Source of the DNA: RGIG4608 sp045643885
GTDB taxonomy: Bacteria; Bacillota; Clostridia; Oscillospirales; CAG-272
NCBI GenBank assembly: GCA_045643885.1
Contig: JAZRFY010000017.1
Span: 19,892-83,891, forward strand
DNA length: 64,000 nucleotides
Direction: 5' to 3'
Shown: piece by piece, positions 1 through 8,524 of the stretch
Layout: each line of letters opens with the position of its first letter
How positions within the stretch are numbered: position 1 is the first letter of the stretch
Made by a program: the position numbers and the translations under genes
The notes under the pieces: generated by a model
What the model was told of the DNA's origin: nothing
Database searches by the model: none
What the model saw: the letters and a program-made list of their open reading frames with translations, nothing else

Positions 1-38
1 GTATCATTTGCAACAGTTTTGTTTTACATGCTAAAAGA

Positions 39-66
39 AAAGGGAAAGCCCGGCGGCTTTCCCTTT
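39..66. terminator. bidirectional intrinsic terminator
   Basis: A perfect 12-bp stem (AAAGGGAAAGCC at 39-50, GGCTTTCCCTTT at 55-66) with a 4-base loop lies just past the stop of the minus-strand sugar-binding protein. T-rich sequence follows in the minus direction. Positions 1-38 show no recognisable feature. Confidence 0.8.
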
Positions 67-69
67 ATT

Positions 70-1461
70 TTATTTGCAATTTGCAAGTGCCTTATTAAAT
101 TCTTCGTCTATCATAGCGGAGTTATCAGCACCGAGCTGATATTTTTTAAATATCGACTCAACGAGCGCGCCAACGCTCTCTCTTGCTTTTTCTGAGCCTT
201 TAAACATCGGTGTTGTAAAGCAATAGTTTGCTTGCTTGGGAACAAGCTCCATAGCAAGATATCTCAATGAACCTCCTTCAAAGGAATTCTTGATGTAAGC
301 CTTGTATTCATCAGAATCCTTTACCGAGTTCAAAACAGGCATAGAATTAAACTGTGCCGAGCTTCTTGCTTGGAATTCCATATCGGTCATAAGGAATTTC
401 AAGAAGAGCCAGGATGCGTATATTTCCTGTGTGTTCTTACTTTCTATAATACAAATTGAAGCTTCATTTTCGGCAAGTGCTTTCGGATTTGAAGCATCCA
501 TCTGAGGAATGGGTTCAACACCCAATTCAAAGGTGAATTCACCGTCAACCTTGGCGGGATAATAGTACATAATTCCAACTGAATTGCCGATATACATAAG
601 AGTTTCGGAATTCGCAAAGTCGTCGTATGGACCGTAGGCAAGCTCGGCTAATTTTAAATATCCCTTTTGATACCATTCAGCAAATTTTGCAACGATTTTC
701 TTATTCGTTTCGTTTACGAAGATATAATTATCTCCCGTTGCACTTGTGTAATCCGAGCCACATTGTGCAGCAAGTGTGATAAACAGATTTTCCGGTGATT
801 GGTATCCCAAGGGGGTGCGATCAGGATATACTTCCTTTAAGTATTCAACGCATGCCTCCATCTCGTCCCAGGTTGTGGGAGCGTTTATGCCAAGCTCATC
901 AAAAACGGTTTTGTTGTAATAAAGAAGGTCGGTCGATTTAGCTAAGGGGAGGGAATACAAGGTGTCAGATCCGTTGATGATCTTGCCATCGTTATAAAAC
1001 GCGTCAACAAAATCGTCAAGCTGCGCCTGTGTAAATCCCATTATATCGTTTGTGGATGCCACAACGTTTTCATTATTGATCAAACCATCCAAGGGTACGA
1101 CCGTGCCGTTTTCATGGTATGCCAGAAGTGTCGAGTATGAGCAAAAAACAAGGTTTGGCATAGCTTCATCGGTGCTTTTGTTCACGTGCTCATAGATTTG
1201 GTCGGCATGAGCGAAAGTCTTTGTTTCTATAGTGATATTGGGGTATATCTCTTTGAATTCGTAAGCAGCTCTTTCTATTGGAGATATACCGCTGCTTGTG
1301 GCAAAGGTGTGCCAGAATTCAATGGTCACCTCAGAACCGTCGTATCCGGATTTGATAAGGGTGCAACCGTAATCAAATGGATTTTTCCACTCGCAAGAAC
1401 AAAATGCAAGTGTTGATAATACAAGGGTGAAGAGTAAAATAAATGAGATAGATCTTTTCAT
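70..1461 (-). CDS. ABC transporter sugar-binding lipoprotein
   Basis: A 463-residue extracellular solute-binding protein of family 1 (UgpB/MalE-like). It should capture a sugar or oligosaccharide outside the cell and deliver it to an ABC permease. A signal peptide of about 22 residues ends in a lipobox (LAFCSC), so Cys is lipidated and the protein is membrane-tethered. Family features include the early EFWHTF motif, the central YYNKTVFDELGI segment with a following TWDE, and aromatic residues in the binding cleft. The start at 1461 is preceded by AAGGACGG. No permease or ATPase gene lies beside it in this window, so it is either an orphan binding protein or its permeases lie elsewhere. The substrate cannot be read from sequence. 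Confidence 0.85.
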   Translation of the reverse strand: MKRSISFILLFTLVLSTLAFCSCEWKNPFDYGCTLIKSGYDGSEVTIEFWHTFATSSGISPIERAAYEFKEIYPNITIETKTFAHADQIYEHVNKSTDEAMPNLVFCSYSTLLAYHENGTVVPLDGLINNENVVASTNDIMGFTQAQLDDFVDAFYNDGKIINGSDTLYSLPLAKSTDLLYYNKTVFDELGINAPTTWDEMEACVEYLKEVYPDRTPLGYQSPENLFITLAAQCGSDYTSATGDNYIFVNETNKKIVAKFAEWYQKGYLKLAELAYGPYDDFANSETLMYIGNSVGIMYYYPAKVDGEFTFELGVEPIPQMDASNPKALAENEASICIIESKNTQEIYASWLFLKFLMTDMEFQARSSAQFNSMPVLNSVKDSDEYKAYIKNSFEGGSLRYLAMELVPKQANYCFTTPMFKGSEKARESVGALVESIFKKYQLGADNSAMIDEEFNKALANCK

Positions 1462-1488
1462 AAATATATACCGTCCTTGATCATTGTA

Positions 1489-1541
1489 ATTGTAAAGAAT
1501 ACCTTACAATTTGATTATAGCATATAAGAAAAAAATATCAA
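1489..1541 (-). promoter_or_regulatory. promoter and inverted repeat of the sugar-binding protein gene
   Basis: On the minus strand TTGATA (1541-1536) and TATAAT (1519-1514) are 16 bp apart, with a TGC extension of the -10 box. Just downstream is the inverted repeat ATTGTAA (1489-1495) / TTACAAT (1504-1510), placed where a repressor could block transcription. The operator role is inference. Confidence 0.55.
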
Positions 1542-1582
1542 CAATTTTTTAATGTTTTAAATCATTTTTTTGCATTTTGTGT

Positions 1583-1610
1583 TATAATGGGCTTATTAAA
1601 CCGTAAGGAG
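1583..1610 (+). promoter_or_regulatory. -10 box and ribosome site of the NUDIX gene
   Basis: TATAAT at 1583-1588 is followed by AAGGAG at 1605-1610, six bases before ATG 1617. An in-frame ATG at 1587 lies inside the -10 box and cannot be the start. No good -35 is visible. Confidence 0.6.
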
Positions 1611-1616
1611 AAGAAT

Positions 1617-2033
1617 ATGAAGGGCTATAACGTTATCGTTGTGTTTAATAAAGAAGCAGACAAAATGCTTATGTGCAAAAGAATAAAGGAACCTTATAAG
1701 GGGCTTTCGAATTTTGTTGGTGGAAAAATAGAAGCAGGTGAAGACGGCACGGATGCCGCATATCGCGAGCTTTTTGAAGAGACCTCGATAGTCAGGGAGA
1801 ATATTAAGCTCACGCACCTTATGGATTTTACCTATCATATGGCAAAGGAATATGTTGAGGTCTACGTTGGAAGATTAAATAAGGAAGTTGAAATAAAAGG
1901 GGATGAAAATATCCTCTATTGGACGGATTTAAATCACGATTTCTTTGATCCCACACTCTACGCAGGTGAGGGCAACATAGGTCACATCATGATGCACGTT
2001 GATTTCAACAGGGAGAAGCTGTTGGAAATATAA
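1617..2033 (+). CDS. NUDIX hydrolase
   Basis: A 138-residue NUDIX-family pyrophosphohydrolase of the MutT/8-oxo-dGTPase-like type. Such enzymes cleave nucleoside diphosphates linked to another moiety, often cleaning oxidised nucleotides. The NUDIX box is complete: GGKIEAGE, then RELFEETSI, with the paired glutamates that bind magnesium. The start at 1617 is set by the ribosome site six bases upstream. It is a single-gene unit that converges on nfnB, with a shared terminator between them. The exact substrate is unknown. Confidence 0.88.
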   Translation: MKGYNVIVVFNKEADKMLMCKRIKEPYKGLSNFVGGKIEAGEDGTDAAYRELFEETSIVRENIKLTHLMDFTYHMAKEYVEVYVGRLNKEVEIKGDENILYWTDLNHDFFDPTLYAGEGNIGHIMMHVDFNREKLLEI

Positions 2034-2041
2034 GATAAAAT

Positions 2042-2074
2042 AAAAATCCCGACGGATATTTCGTCGGGATTTTT
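2042..2074. terminator. bidirectional terminator between NUDIX gene and nfnB
   Basis: Stem TCCCGACG (2047-2054) / CGTCGGGA (2062-2069), flanked by five A on the left and five T on the right, so it works in both directions for the two converging units. Confidence 0.85.
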
Positions 2075-2086
2075 ATTTGCTTTTAA

Positions 2087-3472
2087 TTATTTGCTTCTGA
2101 TGTATTCATCCATTGCCTTAGCTGCTGTTTTACCGGCACCCATAGCAAGAATTACTGTCGCAGCACCTGTTACGGCGTCACCGCCTGCATAGATGCCTTC
2201 GCGAGAAGTAAGACCGTTTTCGTCTGCGATGAAGCAACCCCACTTGTTTGTGTCAAGTCCCTTTGTTGTGTTTCTGATAAGGGGATTGGGGCTTGTACCG
2301 ATGGACATGATTACACAGTCAACGTCGAGTACGAATTCGGAATCGGGCTTAACGATGGGACGGCGTCTGCCGGAAGCATCGGGCTCACCAAGCTCCATTT
2401 CAACACACTTGATGCCTGTTACGAACTTATGCTCGTCACCGAGAACCTCGATGGGATTTGTGAGTGTCTTGAAGATGATACCCTCTTCCTCAGCATGCTC
2501 AACCTCTTCCTTACGTGCGGGAAGCTCCTCCATTCCACGACGGTATACGATGTAAACGTTTTCAGCACCAAGACGCTTAGCAGAACGAGCTGCGTCCATA
2601 GCAACGTTACCGCCACCAACAACTGCAACGTTCTTGCAATCCTTGATAGGAGTATCGGAATTCTTGAGATAAGCCTTCATAAGGTTTACACGGGTAAGGA
2701 ATTCGTTAGCAGAGTAAACACCCTTAAGGTTTTCACCGGGGATGTTCATAAAGTTGGGAAGACCTGCACCTGAGCCGATGAAGATGGACTCATAGCCCAT
2801 AGCAAAGAGCTCGTCGATCTCGATCGTTCTACCAACAACAACATTTGTTTCAACCTTTACGCCAAGAGCCTTAAGGTTTTCAATTTCTCTGTGAACGATC
2901 TTCTTGGGAAGACGGAACTCGGGGATACCGTAAACGAGAACGCCGCCTGCAAGGTGGAGTGCCTCGAAAATTGTAACCTCATAGCCCATTCTTGCAAGGT
3001 CTCCGGCACATGTAAGACCGGAAGGACCTGCGCCGATGATGGCACACTTGTGACCGTTTGACTCGGGCTTTACGGGAGCTTCTGTTGCATGAGCATTGTG
3101 CCAGTCAGCAACGAATCTTTCAAGACGGCCGATAGCAACGGGTTCACCCTTGATGCCTCTTACACATTTGCTTTCGCATTGTGTTTCCTGAGGACAAACT
3201 CTACCGCAAACTGCGGGAAGAGCAGAGCTTTTTGCGATTATCTGATAAGCACCCTCAAAATCCTTCTCCTTGATCTTGGAGATGAATGCAGGGATGTCGA
3301 TAGCAACGGGGCAACCTGCAACGCAGGGCTTGTGCTTACAATTGAGGCATCTTTCTGCCTCGTCAACTGCCTGTTCGGGTGTATATCCAAGAGCAACCTC
3401 AAGGAAGTTACCGTTGCGGACCATTGGGTCCTGAACGGGCATTTCATTCTTTTTAAGACTCATGTTAGGCAT
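2087..3472 (-). CDS. nfnB: NfnB, ferredoxin:NADP oxidoreductase subunit (GltD-like)
   Basis: A 461-residue flavoprotein homologous to the small subunit of glutamate synthase. Together with the next gene it would form Nfn, which couples NADPH to reduced ferredoxin and NADH by flavin-based electron bifurcation. The N-terminal region carries two iron-sulphur sets (CLNCKHKPCVAGCP and CGRVCPQETQCESKC). A FAD fold (GAGPSGLTCAGDLA) and a NADPH fold (VVGGGNVAMDAARSA) follow. There is no glutamate synthase large subunit nearby, and the partner is a sulfide dehydrogenase/PyrK-like protein, which argues for Nfn over glutamate synthase. The start ATG overlaps the nfnA stop by one base (TAATG) and has AAGGAGG before it; an in-frame start further upstream lies inside nfnA and is not used. 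The two genes are translationally coupled. Confidence 0.88.
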   Translation of the reverse strand: MPNMSLKKNEMPVQDPMVRNGNFLEVALGYTPEQAVDEAERCLNCKHKPCVAGCPVAIDIPAFISKIKEKDFEGAYQIIAKSSALPAVCGRVCPQETQCESKCVRGIKGEPVAIGRLERFVADWHNAHATEAPVKPESNGHKCAIIGAGPSGLTCAGDLARMGYEVTIFEALHLAGGVLVYGIPEFRLPKKIVHREIENLKALGVKVETNVVVGRTIEIDELFAMGYESIFIGSGAGLPNFMNIPGENLKGVYSANEFLTRVNLMKAYLKNSDTPIKDCKNVAVVGGGNVAMDAARSAKRLGAENVYIVYRRGMEELPARKEEVEHAEEEGIIFKTLTNPIEVLGDEHKFVTGIKCVEMELGEPDASGRRRPIVKPDSEFVLDVDCVIMSIGTSPNPLIRNTTKGLDTNKWGCFIADENGLTSREGIYAGGDAVTGAATVILAMGAGKTAAKAMDEYIRSK

Positions 3473-4314
3473 TATTTTACCTCCTTCTTGAAGAGATTGC
3501 ATGTCTCTTCGTGCTTCTGTCTTTCAAATCCGCGATACATTGAAGAACGCTCGATAGCTTCGTCGAAGTCAACGAGGTGGCCGTCGAAGTCGGGACCGTC
3601 AACGCATGCAAACTTTGTCTGACCGCCAACAGTAAGACGGCAACCGCCGCACATACCTGTTCCGTCGATCATGATGGGGTTCATGGAAACTACTGTATTG
3701 ATGCCGTACTGCTTTGTGAGCTTGCAAACGAACTTCATCATCACAAGAGGACCGATAGCAATAACCTCGTCGTATGTGTGACCTTCCTCGATAAGACCGA
3801 GAAGAGCATTTGTAACAAGGCCCTTAGTACCGTGTGAGCCATCGTCTGTCATAACCTCAAGAACGTCACTTACTGCAGCAAATTCATCCTCGAGAATAAC
3901 GAGATCCTTGTTTCTGAAACCGATGATGGAGTGGACCTCACAACCAAGATTGTGGAGCTTCTTTGCAATGGGGTAAGCGATAGCGCATCCAACGCCACCA
4001 CCAACTACTGCAACCTTCTTGAGTCCGTCTGTGTGAGAGGGAACACCAAGAGGGCCAACGAAATCGTGAATGTATTCGCCTTCCTCGAGCATGTTGAGTT
4101 TTTCTGTTGTGGAGCCAACTATCTGGAAGATGATTGTGATTGTGCCTGCTTCGCGATCGAAATCTGCAACTGTAAGGGGAATTCTTTCTCCCTCTTCGTC
4201 AACGCGAAGAATGATGAACTGACCCGGCTCTGCCTTCTTGGCAACGAGGGGTGCCTCGATATCCATAAGTGTTACTGTGGGATTGAGGACTTTCTTTCTA
4301 AGAATCTTGTACAT
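3472..4314 (-). CDS. nfnA: NfnA, FAD/NAD-binding [2Fe-2S] subunit
   Basis: A 280-residue protein of the ferredoxin-NADP reductase / PyrK / SudB family, the NAD(H)-side partner of NfnB. The N-terminal beta-barrel binds FAD and the middle part is a NAD fold (VAVVGGGVGCAIAYPIA). The C-terminal [2Fe-2S] loop has the Asp-Cys-Cys-Cys ligand pattern (DGTGMCGGCRLTVGG followed by KFACVDGP). Database names for this family include sulfide dehydrogenase subunit. It has its own promoter at 4389-4418 and is followed at once by nfnB. In cells with Rnf, Nfn balances NADPH against NADH and ferredoxin. Confidence 0.88.
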   Translation of the reverse strand: MYKILRKKVLNPTVTLMDIEAPLVAKKAEPGQFIILRVDEEGERIPLTVADFDREAGTITIIFQIVGSTTEKLNMLEEGEYIHDFVGPLGVPSHTDGLKKVAVVGGGVGCAIAYPIAKKLHNLGCEVHSIIGFRNKDLVILEDEFAAVSDVLEVMTDDGSHGTKGLVTNALLGLIEEGHTYDEVIAIGPLVMMKFVCKLTKQYGINTVVSMNPIMIDGTGMCGGCRLTVGGQTKFACVDGPDFDGHLVDFDEAIERSSMYRGFERQKHEETCNLFKKEVK

Positions 4315-4383
4315 ATCCTATACCTCTTTCGTTTGTAAAAAACCGATAAAACGGTTTATATTTATCTTTATATAAAACATACT

Positions 4384-4418
4384 TTGTGATTATATCACAA
4401 TAAGAGAAATAAAGTCAA
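4384..4418 (-). promoter_or_regulatory. nfnAB promoter with palindromic -10 region
   Basis: On the minus strand TTGACT (4418-4413) and TATAAT (4394-4389) are 18 bp apart. The -10 sits inside a perfect palindrome with arms TTGTGAT (4384-4390) and ATCACAA (4394-4400) around a 3-base centre. That shape suits a repressor such as a redox sensor, but the regulator is not identified. Confidence 0.6.
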
Positions 4419-4515
4419 GAAAATTCTGTTATTTATTTAACGATTTTGTGCAATTTGAATATTTTTGTTAAAAAATCTTTTTCAAACAAATGAGATTTTG
4501 TTGATTATGTATATA

Positions 4516-4545
4516 AAAAACGAACGCCCTCGGGCGTTCGTTTTT
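4516..4545. terminator. terminator of the DUF1622 gene
   Basis: A long stem (AAAAACGAACGCC with its complement GGCGTTCGTTTTT) ends just before the minus-strand DUF1622 stop codon. U-rich on both sides. Confidence 0.8.
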
Positions 4546-4551
4546 ACCTTA

Positions 4552-4881
4552 TTAATCGTCGTGTGTGTTCTTAAGCTCGAAGTGAATAAGGATGCTCATA
4601 AGTGCTCTGAGTGCGAACACCGCACCGAGAACGATGAGCTCGTCAAGCTCCTGTACGATAACTGTTTTCAAGATCTCTGCACCAAGCTTGAATTCAAGTG
4701 CTGTCGCAAGTCCCTTAGCAAGATGAGTCTGAAGGGCAAAGTGTTTTTTCATGAACGTATTTTGAATGTACTCACCCAAAGCTCTCACGCTGGACCAGAA
4801 AATGATGAAAATACCAATTACCTCAAGGACAATTACCATGTAGTTAACTACTGTTTCAAGGATTAAATGTAATGTGTGCAT
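4552..4881 (-). CDS. DUF1622 family membrane protein
   Basis: A 109-residue protein of the DUF1622 family, with the family's conserved LEFKLGAEILKTVI core and the later LGAVFALRALMS segment. It has about three hydrophobic helices: residues 10-30, a central segment around 55-75, and 80-100. Members are small inner-membrane proteins of unknown function. It is transcribed alone from a good promoter (TTGACA 4940-4935, TATAAT 4917-4912). It sits between the Nfn and Rnf operons. A role in the same energy physiology is possible but rests only on position. Confidence 0.8.
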   Translation of the reverse strand: MHTLHLILETVVNYMVIVLEVIGIFIIFWSSVRALGEYIQNTFMKKHFALQTHLAKGLATALEFKLGAEILKTVIVQELDELIVLGAVFALRALMSILIHFELKNTHDD

Positions 4882-4911
4882 ATTGCTACTCCTAAGTTTT
4901 TTATCGCACCT

Positions 4912-4940
4912 ATTATAGTTTGAAACTCGAATTTTGTCAA
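4912..4940 (-). promoter_or_regulatory. promoter of the DUF1622 gene
   Basis: TTGACA (4940-4935) and TATAAT (4917-4912) on the minus strand with a 17-bp spacer, both perfect consensus. Confidence 0.8.
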
Positions 4941-5013
4941 GTCTTTTTTACTTTTTCGCGAAAATGTACCATTTTATCAAAAAAATTAGATATATATAAT
5001 ATTTATGTTTTTG

Positions 5014-5042
5014 TTGACAAACAACAATTGCTATGCTATAAT
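5014..5042 (+). promoter_or_regulatory. rnf operon promoter
   Basis: TTGACA (5014-5019), 17 bp, TATAAT (5037-5042), with TGC just before the -10 box. This is a perfect extended -10 promoter, so strong expression is expected. The untranslated leader is about 70 bases and shows no obvious riboswitch. Confidence 0.85.
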
Positions 5043-5121
5043 ATACTGATGTTTTATGCGCATATGTGTGCGTGTAGGGCAGTAGATTGGTTAAACAAAT
5101 ACTCGAAAGGTAGGATTGTAT

Positions 5122-6417
5122 ATGTCTTTTTTCATGAATAGCATTCCTGTTCCGCTTAAAAAGAATACTATGGACGTGCCCTCTGTTCGCATGAGTGGAG
5201 TAACAACAGTTACCATTCCCATGCAGATGCATATCGGCACACCTGCAAAGCCCGTTGTAAAGATGGGTGATCTTGTTCAGGTCGGAACATTGATTGCTGA
5301 AGCAAACGGAGATGTTTCATCTCCAATCCATGCTAGCGTTTCAGGTAAGGTTGCCAAGATTATTGACTACGTTACCTCAAGCGGTGCTACAGTTCCTGCA
5401 GTTGTTATCACATCCGACGGTGAGATGACTCCTTGCGAAGGCCTTGAAGCTCCCGTTGTAAACAGCAAGCAGGATCTTCTTACGGCGATCCGTAACAGCG
5501 GTATCGTAGGTCTTGGAGGCGCAGGCTTCCCCACACACGTTAAGTTTGACGTTGATTTCGATAAGCTTGATGAGCTTATTATCAACGGCACAGAATGTGA
5601 GCCCTATCTCACAAGTGATAACCACGCTATGATTGAGCGTGTATCCGACATCGAGGTAGCACTCAATGCATTCAAACAGCATTTTGGTATCAAGCGCATC
5701 ATCATTGTTGTCGGTGACAACAAGAAGGCAGCTTATGCCAACATGAAGGAGCTTGCTTCCCGCATTGACGGTGTCAAGGCTATGACAACTCCCTCAACAT
5801 ACTCTCACGGAAGTGAAGAGGCTATCATTTATTACACAACAAAGAAGGTTCTTTCTGCGGACAAGCTTCCTATCGATCTTGGTTGTCTTGTTTCCAACGT
5901 AACAACTGTTGCAGCTATCGGTTCTTACCTCAAGACAGGTATGCCCCTTGTTGAAAAGCTCGTTACAGTTGACGGCGGATGCGTAGCTGAGCCCAAGTGC
6001 GTATATGCTCCCATCGGTACAAGCCTTGCTGACCTTTTCGCATTCTGCGGCGAGTTCACATGCGATCCCGAAAGAGTAGTTTACGGTGGACCTATGATGG
6101 GTATCACAGTTCCCGATCTTACAGCTCCCGTTCTCAAGAACACAAATGCAGTTTTGGCACTTTCCGCTAAGGACATAAAGGCTCCCAAGGAGTCACCCTG
6201 TATCCGTTGCGGTGAATGTACAAATCACTGTCCTTTGGGACTTGCTCCTGCTGCAATCGCTAAGGCGTATGCACAGAAGGACGTAGAGCAGCTTGAAGCA
6301 CTCATGGTTACATCCTGCATGGAATGCGGAAGCTGCAGCTATCTCTGTCCTGCACGCCGTCCCTTGGTTCAGAACAATAAATTGGCAAAAACTCTCGTAA
6401 AGGAGGCTAATAAGTAA
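5122..6417 (+). CDS. rnfC: Rnf complex subunit C
   Basis: A 431-residue soluble subunit of the ferredoxin:NAD oxidoreductase (Rnf), where NAD(H) and FMN bind. An N-terminal barrel-sandwich region (PVVKMGDLVQVGTLIAEANG) precedes the NADH/FMN domain (residues about 120-330, with GLGGAGFPTHVKF and NGTECEPYLTSD). Two [4Fe-4S] motifs follow: CIRCGECTNHCP and CMECGSCSYLCP. The ATG at 5122 has an AGG site 7 bases upstream; an in-frame TTG six bases earlier is less likely. It is the first gene of rnfCDGEAB and overlaps rnfD by one base. Confidence 0.95.
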   Translation: MSFFMNSIPVPLKKNTMDVPSVRMSGVTTVTIPMQMHIGTPAKPVVKMGDLVQVGTLIAEANGDVSSPIHASVSGKVAKIIDYVTSSGATVPAVVITSDGEMTPCEGLEAPVVNSKQDLLTAIRNSGIVGLGGAGFPTHVKFDVDFDKLDELIINGTECEPYLTSDNHAMIERVSDIEVALNAFKQHFGIKRIIIVVGDNKKAAYANMKELASRIDGVKAMTTPSTYSHGSEEAIIYYTTKKVLSADKLPIDLGCLVSNVTTVAAIGSYLKTGMPLVEKLVTVDGGCVAEPKCVYAPIGTSLADLFAFCGEFTCDPERVVYGGPMMGITVPDLTAPVLKNTNAVLALSAKDIKAPKESPCIRCGECTNHCPLGLAPAAIAKAYAQKDVEQLEALMVTSCMECGSCSYLCPARRPLVQNNKLAKTLVKEANK

Positions 6418-7346
6418 TGGATAAGATGTTGCATTTATCTGTTTCTCCTCACGTTCATTGCGGAAGAAGCACTTCTACAATAATGCGTGACGTTCTTATT
6501 GCTCTTGCTCCTGCAACAATCGCAGGTATTGCAATCTTTGGACTTAGCTCTCTTTTGATTCTCATCACTTGCGTTGCAAGCTGTGTGATCTTTGAGGCTC
6601 TCTTCAACAAGATTGTTAAGAAAGAGCAGACAATCGGTGACCTTAGTGCAGTCGTAACAGGCTTGCTTCTTGGTCTTAACCTTCCTACAGGACTTCCTAT
6701 CTGGCAGTGTGTGATTGGTTCACTCTTTGCTATCGTGGTAGTTAAGTGCCTCTTCGGTGGTATCGGATGCAATCCCGTTAACCCCGCAATCACAGCAAGA
6801 GTATTTATGCTCGTTTCCTTCAGCGCTGCAATGTCCGTTGCAGGCACACCTACAGGTGTTGACGCAGTTGCGGGTTCTACTCCTCTTGTAGAGCTTGCTG
6901 CAGGCAAGGAAATCGATATCAAGACACTTCTTCTTGGTACACACGGTGGTACAATCGGTGAAACATGTGCTATCGCACTCATCATCGGCTTCTTGTATCT
7001 CATCGTTCGCAACGTTATTACATGGCACATTCCCGTTTCCTTTATCGGTAGCGTGTTCGTGCTTTCACTTCTCGTTGAGGGCGACGCTATGAAGGCTCTT
7101 TCAATGGTGCTTTCCGGCGGACTTCTTCTTGGTGCTATCTTCATGGCAACAGATTACGTTACAAGCCCCGCAACACCCGCAGGCAAGATCATCTTCGGTC
7201 TTGGTGCAGGTCTCCTTACATTCCTTATCAGATATTATGGCTCTTATCCTGAAGGCGTATCCTTTGCGATCCTCCTTATGAACATCATCAGCCCCTATAT
7301 CGAAAAGGCAACTGCACACAAGGTATTTGGAGGTAAGAAGGCATGA
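6417..7346 (+). CDS. rnfD: Rnf complex subunit D
   Basis: A 309-residue integral membrane subunit of Rnf with about nine to ten hydrophobic helices, related to NqrB. It carries covalent FMN in known Rnf and Nqr complexes. The expected flavin-attachment Thr is T155 in the segment AGSTPLVEL, where the family usually has SGATPL. The first codon overlaps the rnfC stop (TAATG). RnfD forms part of the ion-translocating membrane core. Confidence 0.93.
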   Translation: MDKMLHLSVSPHVHCGRSTSTIMRDVLIALAPATIAGIAIFGLSSLLILITCVASCVIFEALFNKIVKKEQTIGDLSAVVTGLLLGLNLPTGLPIWQCVIGSLFAIVVVKCLFGGIGCNPVNPAITARVFMLVSFSAAMSVAGTPTGVDAVAGSTPLVELAAGKEIDIKTLLLGTHGGTIGETCAIALIIGFLYLIVRNVITWHIPVSFIGSVFVLSLLVEGDAMKALSMVLSGGLLLGAIFMATDYVTSPATPAGKIIFGLGAGLLTFLIRYYGSYPEGVSFAILLMNIISPYIEKATAHKVFGGKKA

Positions 7347-8524
7347 TGAAACATTTGAAAAGCGTTTTGACACTTGTGGTGATCATCTCCATCGTTTCAG
7401 TTGCACTTGCAGTTTGCTTTGAAATCACAGATCCTATTATCAAGGAACAGCAGGCAGCAGCAGCAAGCGGAGCTCTTCTTGAGGTTATGCCCGACGGCGG
7501 TAGCTTCGAAAAGATGGACATCTCCTCTTATTCACTTCCCGCAACCATTGTTGAAGTAAACAAGTCAAGCAATGGTGGTTACGTATTCCAGGTATCCTTC
7601 TCAGGATTTAACCCCGGTAACGTTGCTATGATCGGCGTTTCTGCCGACGGCAAGATTACAGGTACAAAGTGTATCACAAATGCAGAGTCAAGCGGCTTTG
7701 GTGCGGATAGAATCCCCGAGCTTGATTCCAAGGGTCATTACAACGGTGCAGACGTTAGCACTATCGACGGTGTTGACACAGTTACAGGCTGTACTGTTTC
7801 TACAAAGGCATACCGTGCAGTAGTTAAGGATGCTCTTAACGCAGCACTTATTCTCGGTGGTGGTGAGGTTGACCTTCGTACACCCGAGGAAATTCTCAAT
7901 GAAAATCTTAACGTTGCACTCGGTACAGAGGGCGTTGAGTTCGATAAGCACTTCTTTGCAGAGGTTGTTGAAGGCGTTGAAGCTATCTACGTTGCAAAGA
8001 ACGGTGCAGGCTACGTTGTAGCTATCGATGAAGAAACATTCGTAGGTGTCGGTGCTGACGGTGTTACTGTTGGTGAAACAAATGAAGTTGCAGAAGCAGC
8101 AATCGCTACAATCAAGGCAACAACATTCACAGATATCGATCTTACAAAGTATGAAGGACTCTCTAAGAGAGTTAAGTCCGCTAAGGTAACCGAAAACGGC
8201 GTTTACGTTCTTGAGGTTGAAGGCTCCGGCTTTGGCAAGAACGGCGATGCTCACTACGGTGCATCCGGCGAATACATCGTTATCAGAGTTGCTATCTCTG
8301 CTGACGGTACAATTATTGATTGTTACACTGTTTACCAGAGTGAAACAAACGGCTTCGGTTCTGTATGTGCAGAAGAATCCTTCTACGGTCAGTATGCAGG
8401 CAAGACAGAAGCAAACTATAAGGAAATCGCAATCGCAGGTTCCACTATGACAACAAAGGGTTACCAGGGCGCTATCCTTAATGCCTTTAAGGCAGTTACA
8501 ATTTTTGAAGGGGGAGCAAAATAA
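7343..8524 (+). CDS. rnfG: Rnf complex subunit G, with duplicated FMN-binding domain
   Basis: A 393-residue periplasmic-side subunit that normally carries one covalent FMN on a threonine; family members are usually near 200 residues. An N-terminal helix (residues about 5-25) anchors it. Domain 1 spans about residues 60-170 and ends in TGCTVSTKAYRAVV, with T151 the likely flavin site. Domain 2 spans about residues 270-390 and ends in AGSTMTTKGYQGAI, with T368 the likely site. The intervening residues 190-265 look like a degenerate half-domain (AIYVAKNGAGYVVAIDE). So two FMN may be bound instead of one. It overlaps rnfD by four bases (ATGA; a second ATG follows at once) and rnfE by one. Confidence 0.9.
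   Translation: MMKHLKSVLTLVVIISIVSVALAVCFEITDPIIKEQQAAAASGALLEVMPDGGSFEKMDISSYSLPATIVEVNKSSNGGYVFQVSFSGFNPGNVAMIGVSADGKITGTKCITNAESSGFGADRIPELDSKGHYNGADVSTIDGVDTVTGCTVSTKAYRAVVKDALNAALILGGGEVDLRTPEEILNENLNVALGTEGVEFDKHFFAEVVEGVEAIYVAKNGAGYVVAIDEETFVGVGADGVTVGETNEVAEAAIATIKATTFTDIDLTKYEGLSKRVKSAKVTENGVYVLEVEGSGFGKNGDAHYGASGEYIVIRVAISADGTIIDCYTVYQSETNGFGSVCAEESFYGQYAGKTEANYKEIAIAGSTMTTKGYQGAILNAFKAVTIFEGGAK

Noticed and set aside
2087..4314. Glutamate synthase small subunit pair
   Set aside because: No large subunit nearby and the partner is a NfnA-type flavoprotein with [2Fe-2S]; the pair fits Nfn better.
5043..5121. Riboswitch in the rnf leader
   Set aside because: The leader is about 70 bases and has no terminator or conserved riboswitch pattern visible to me.
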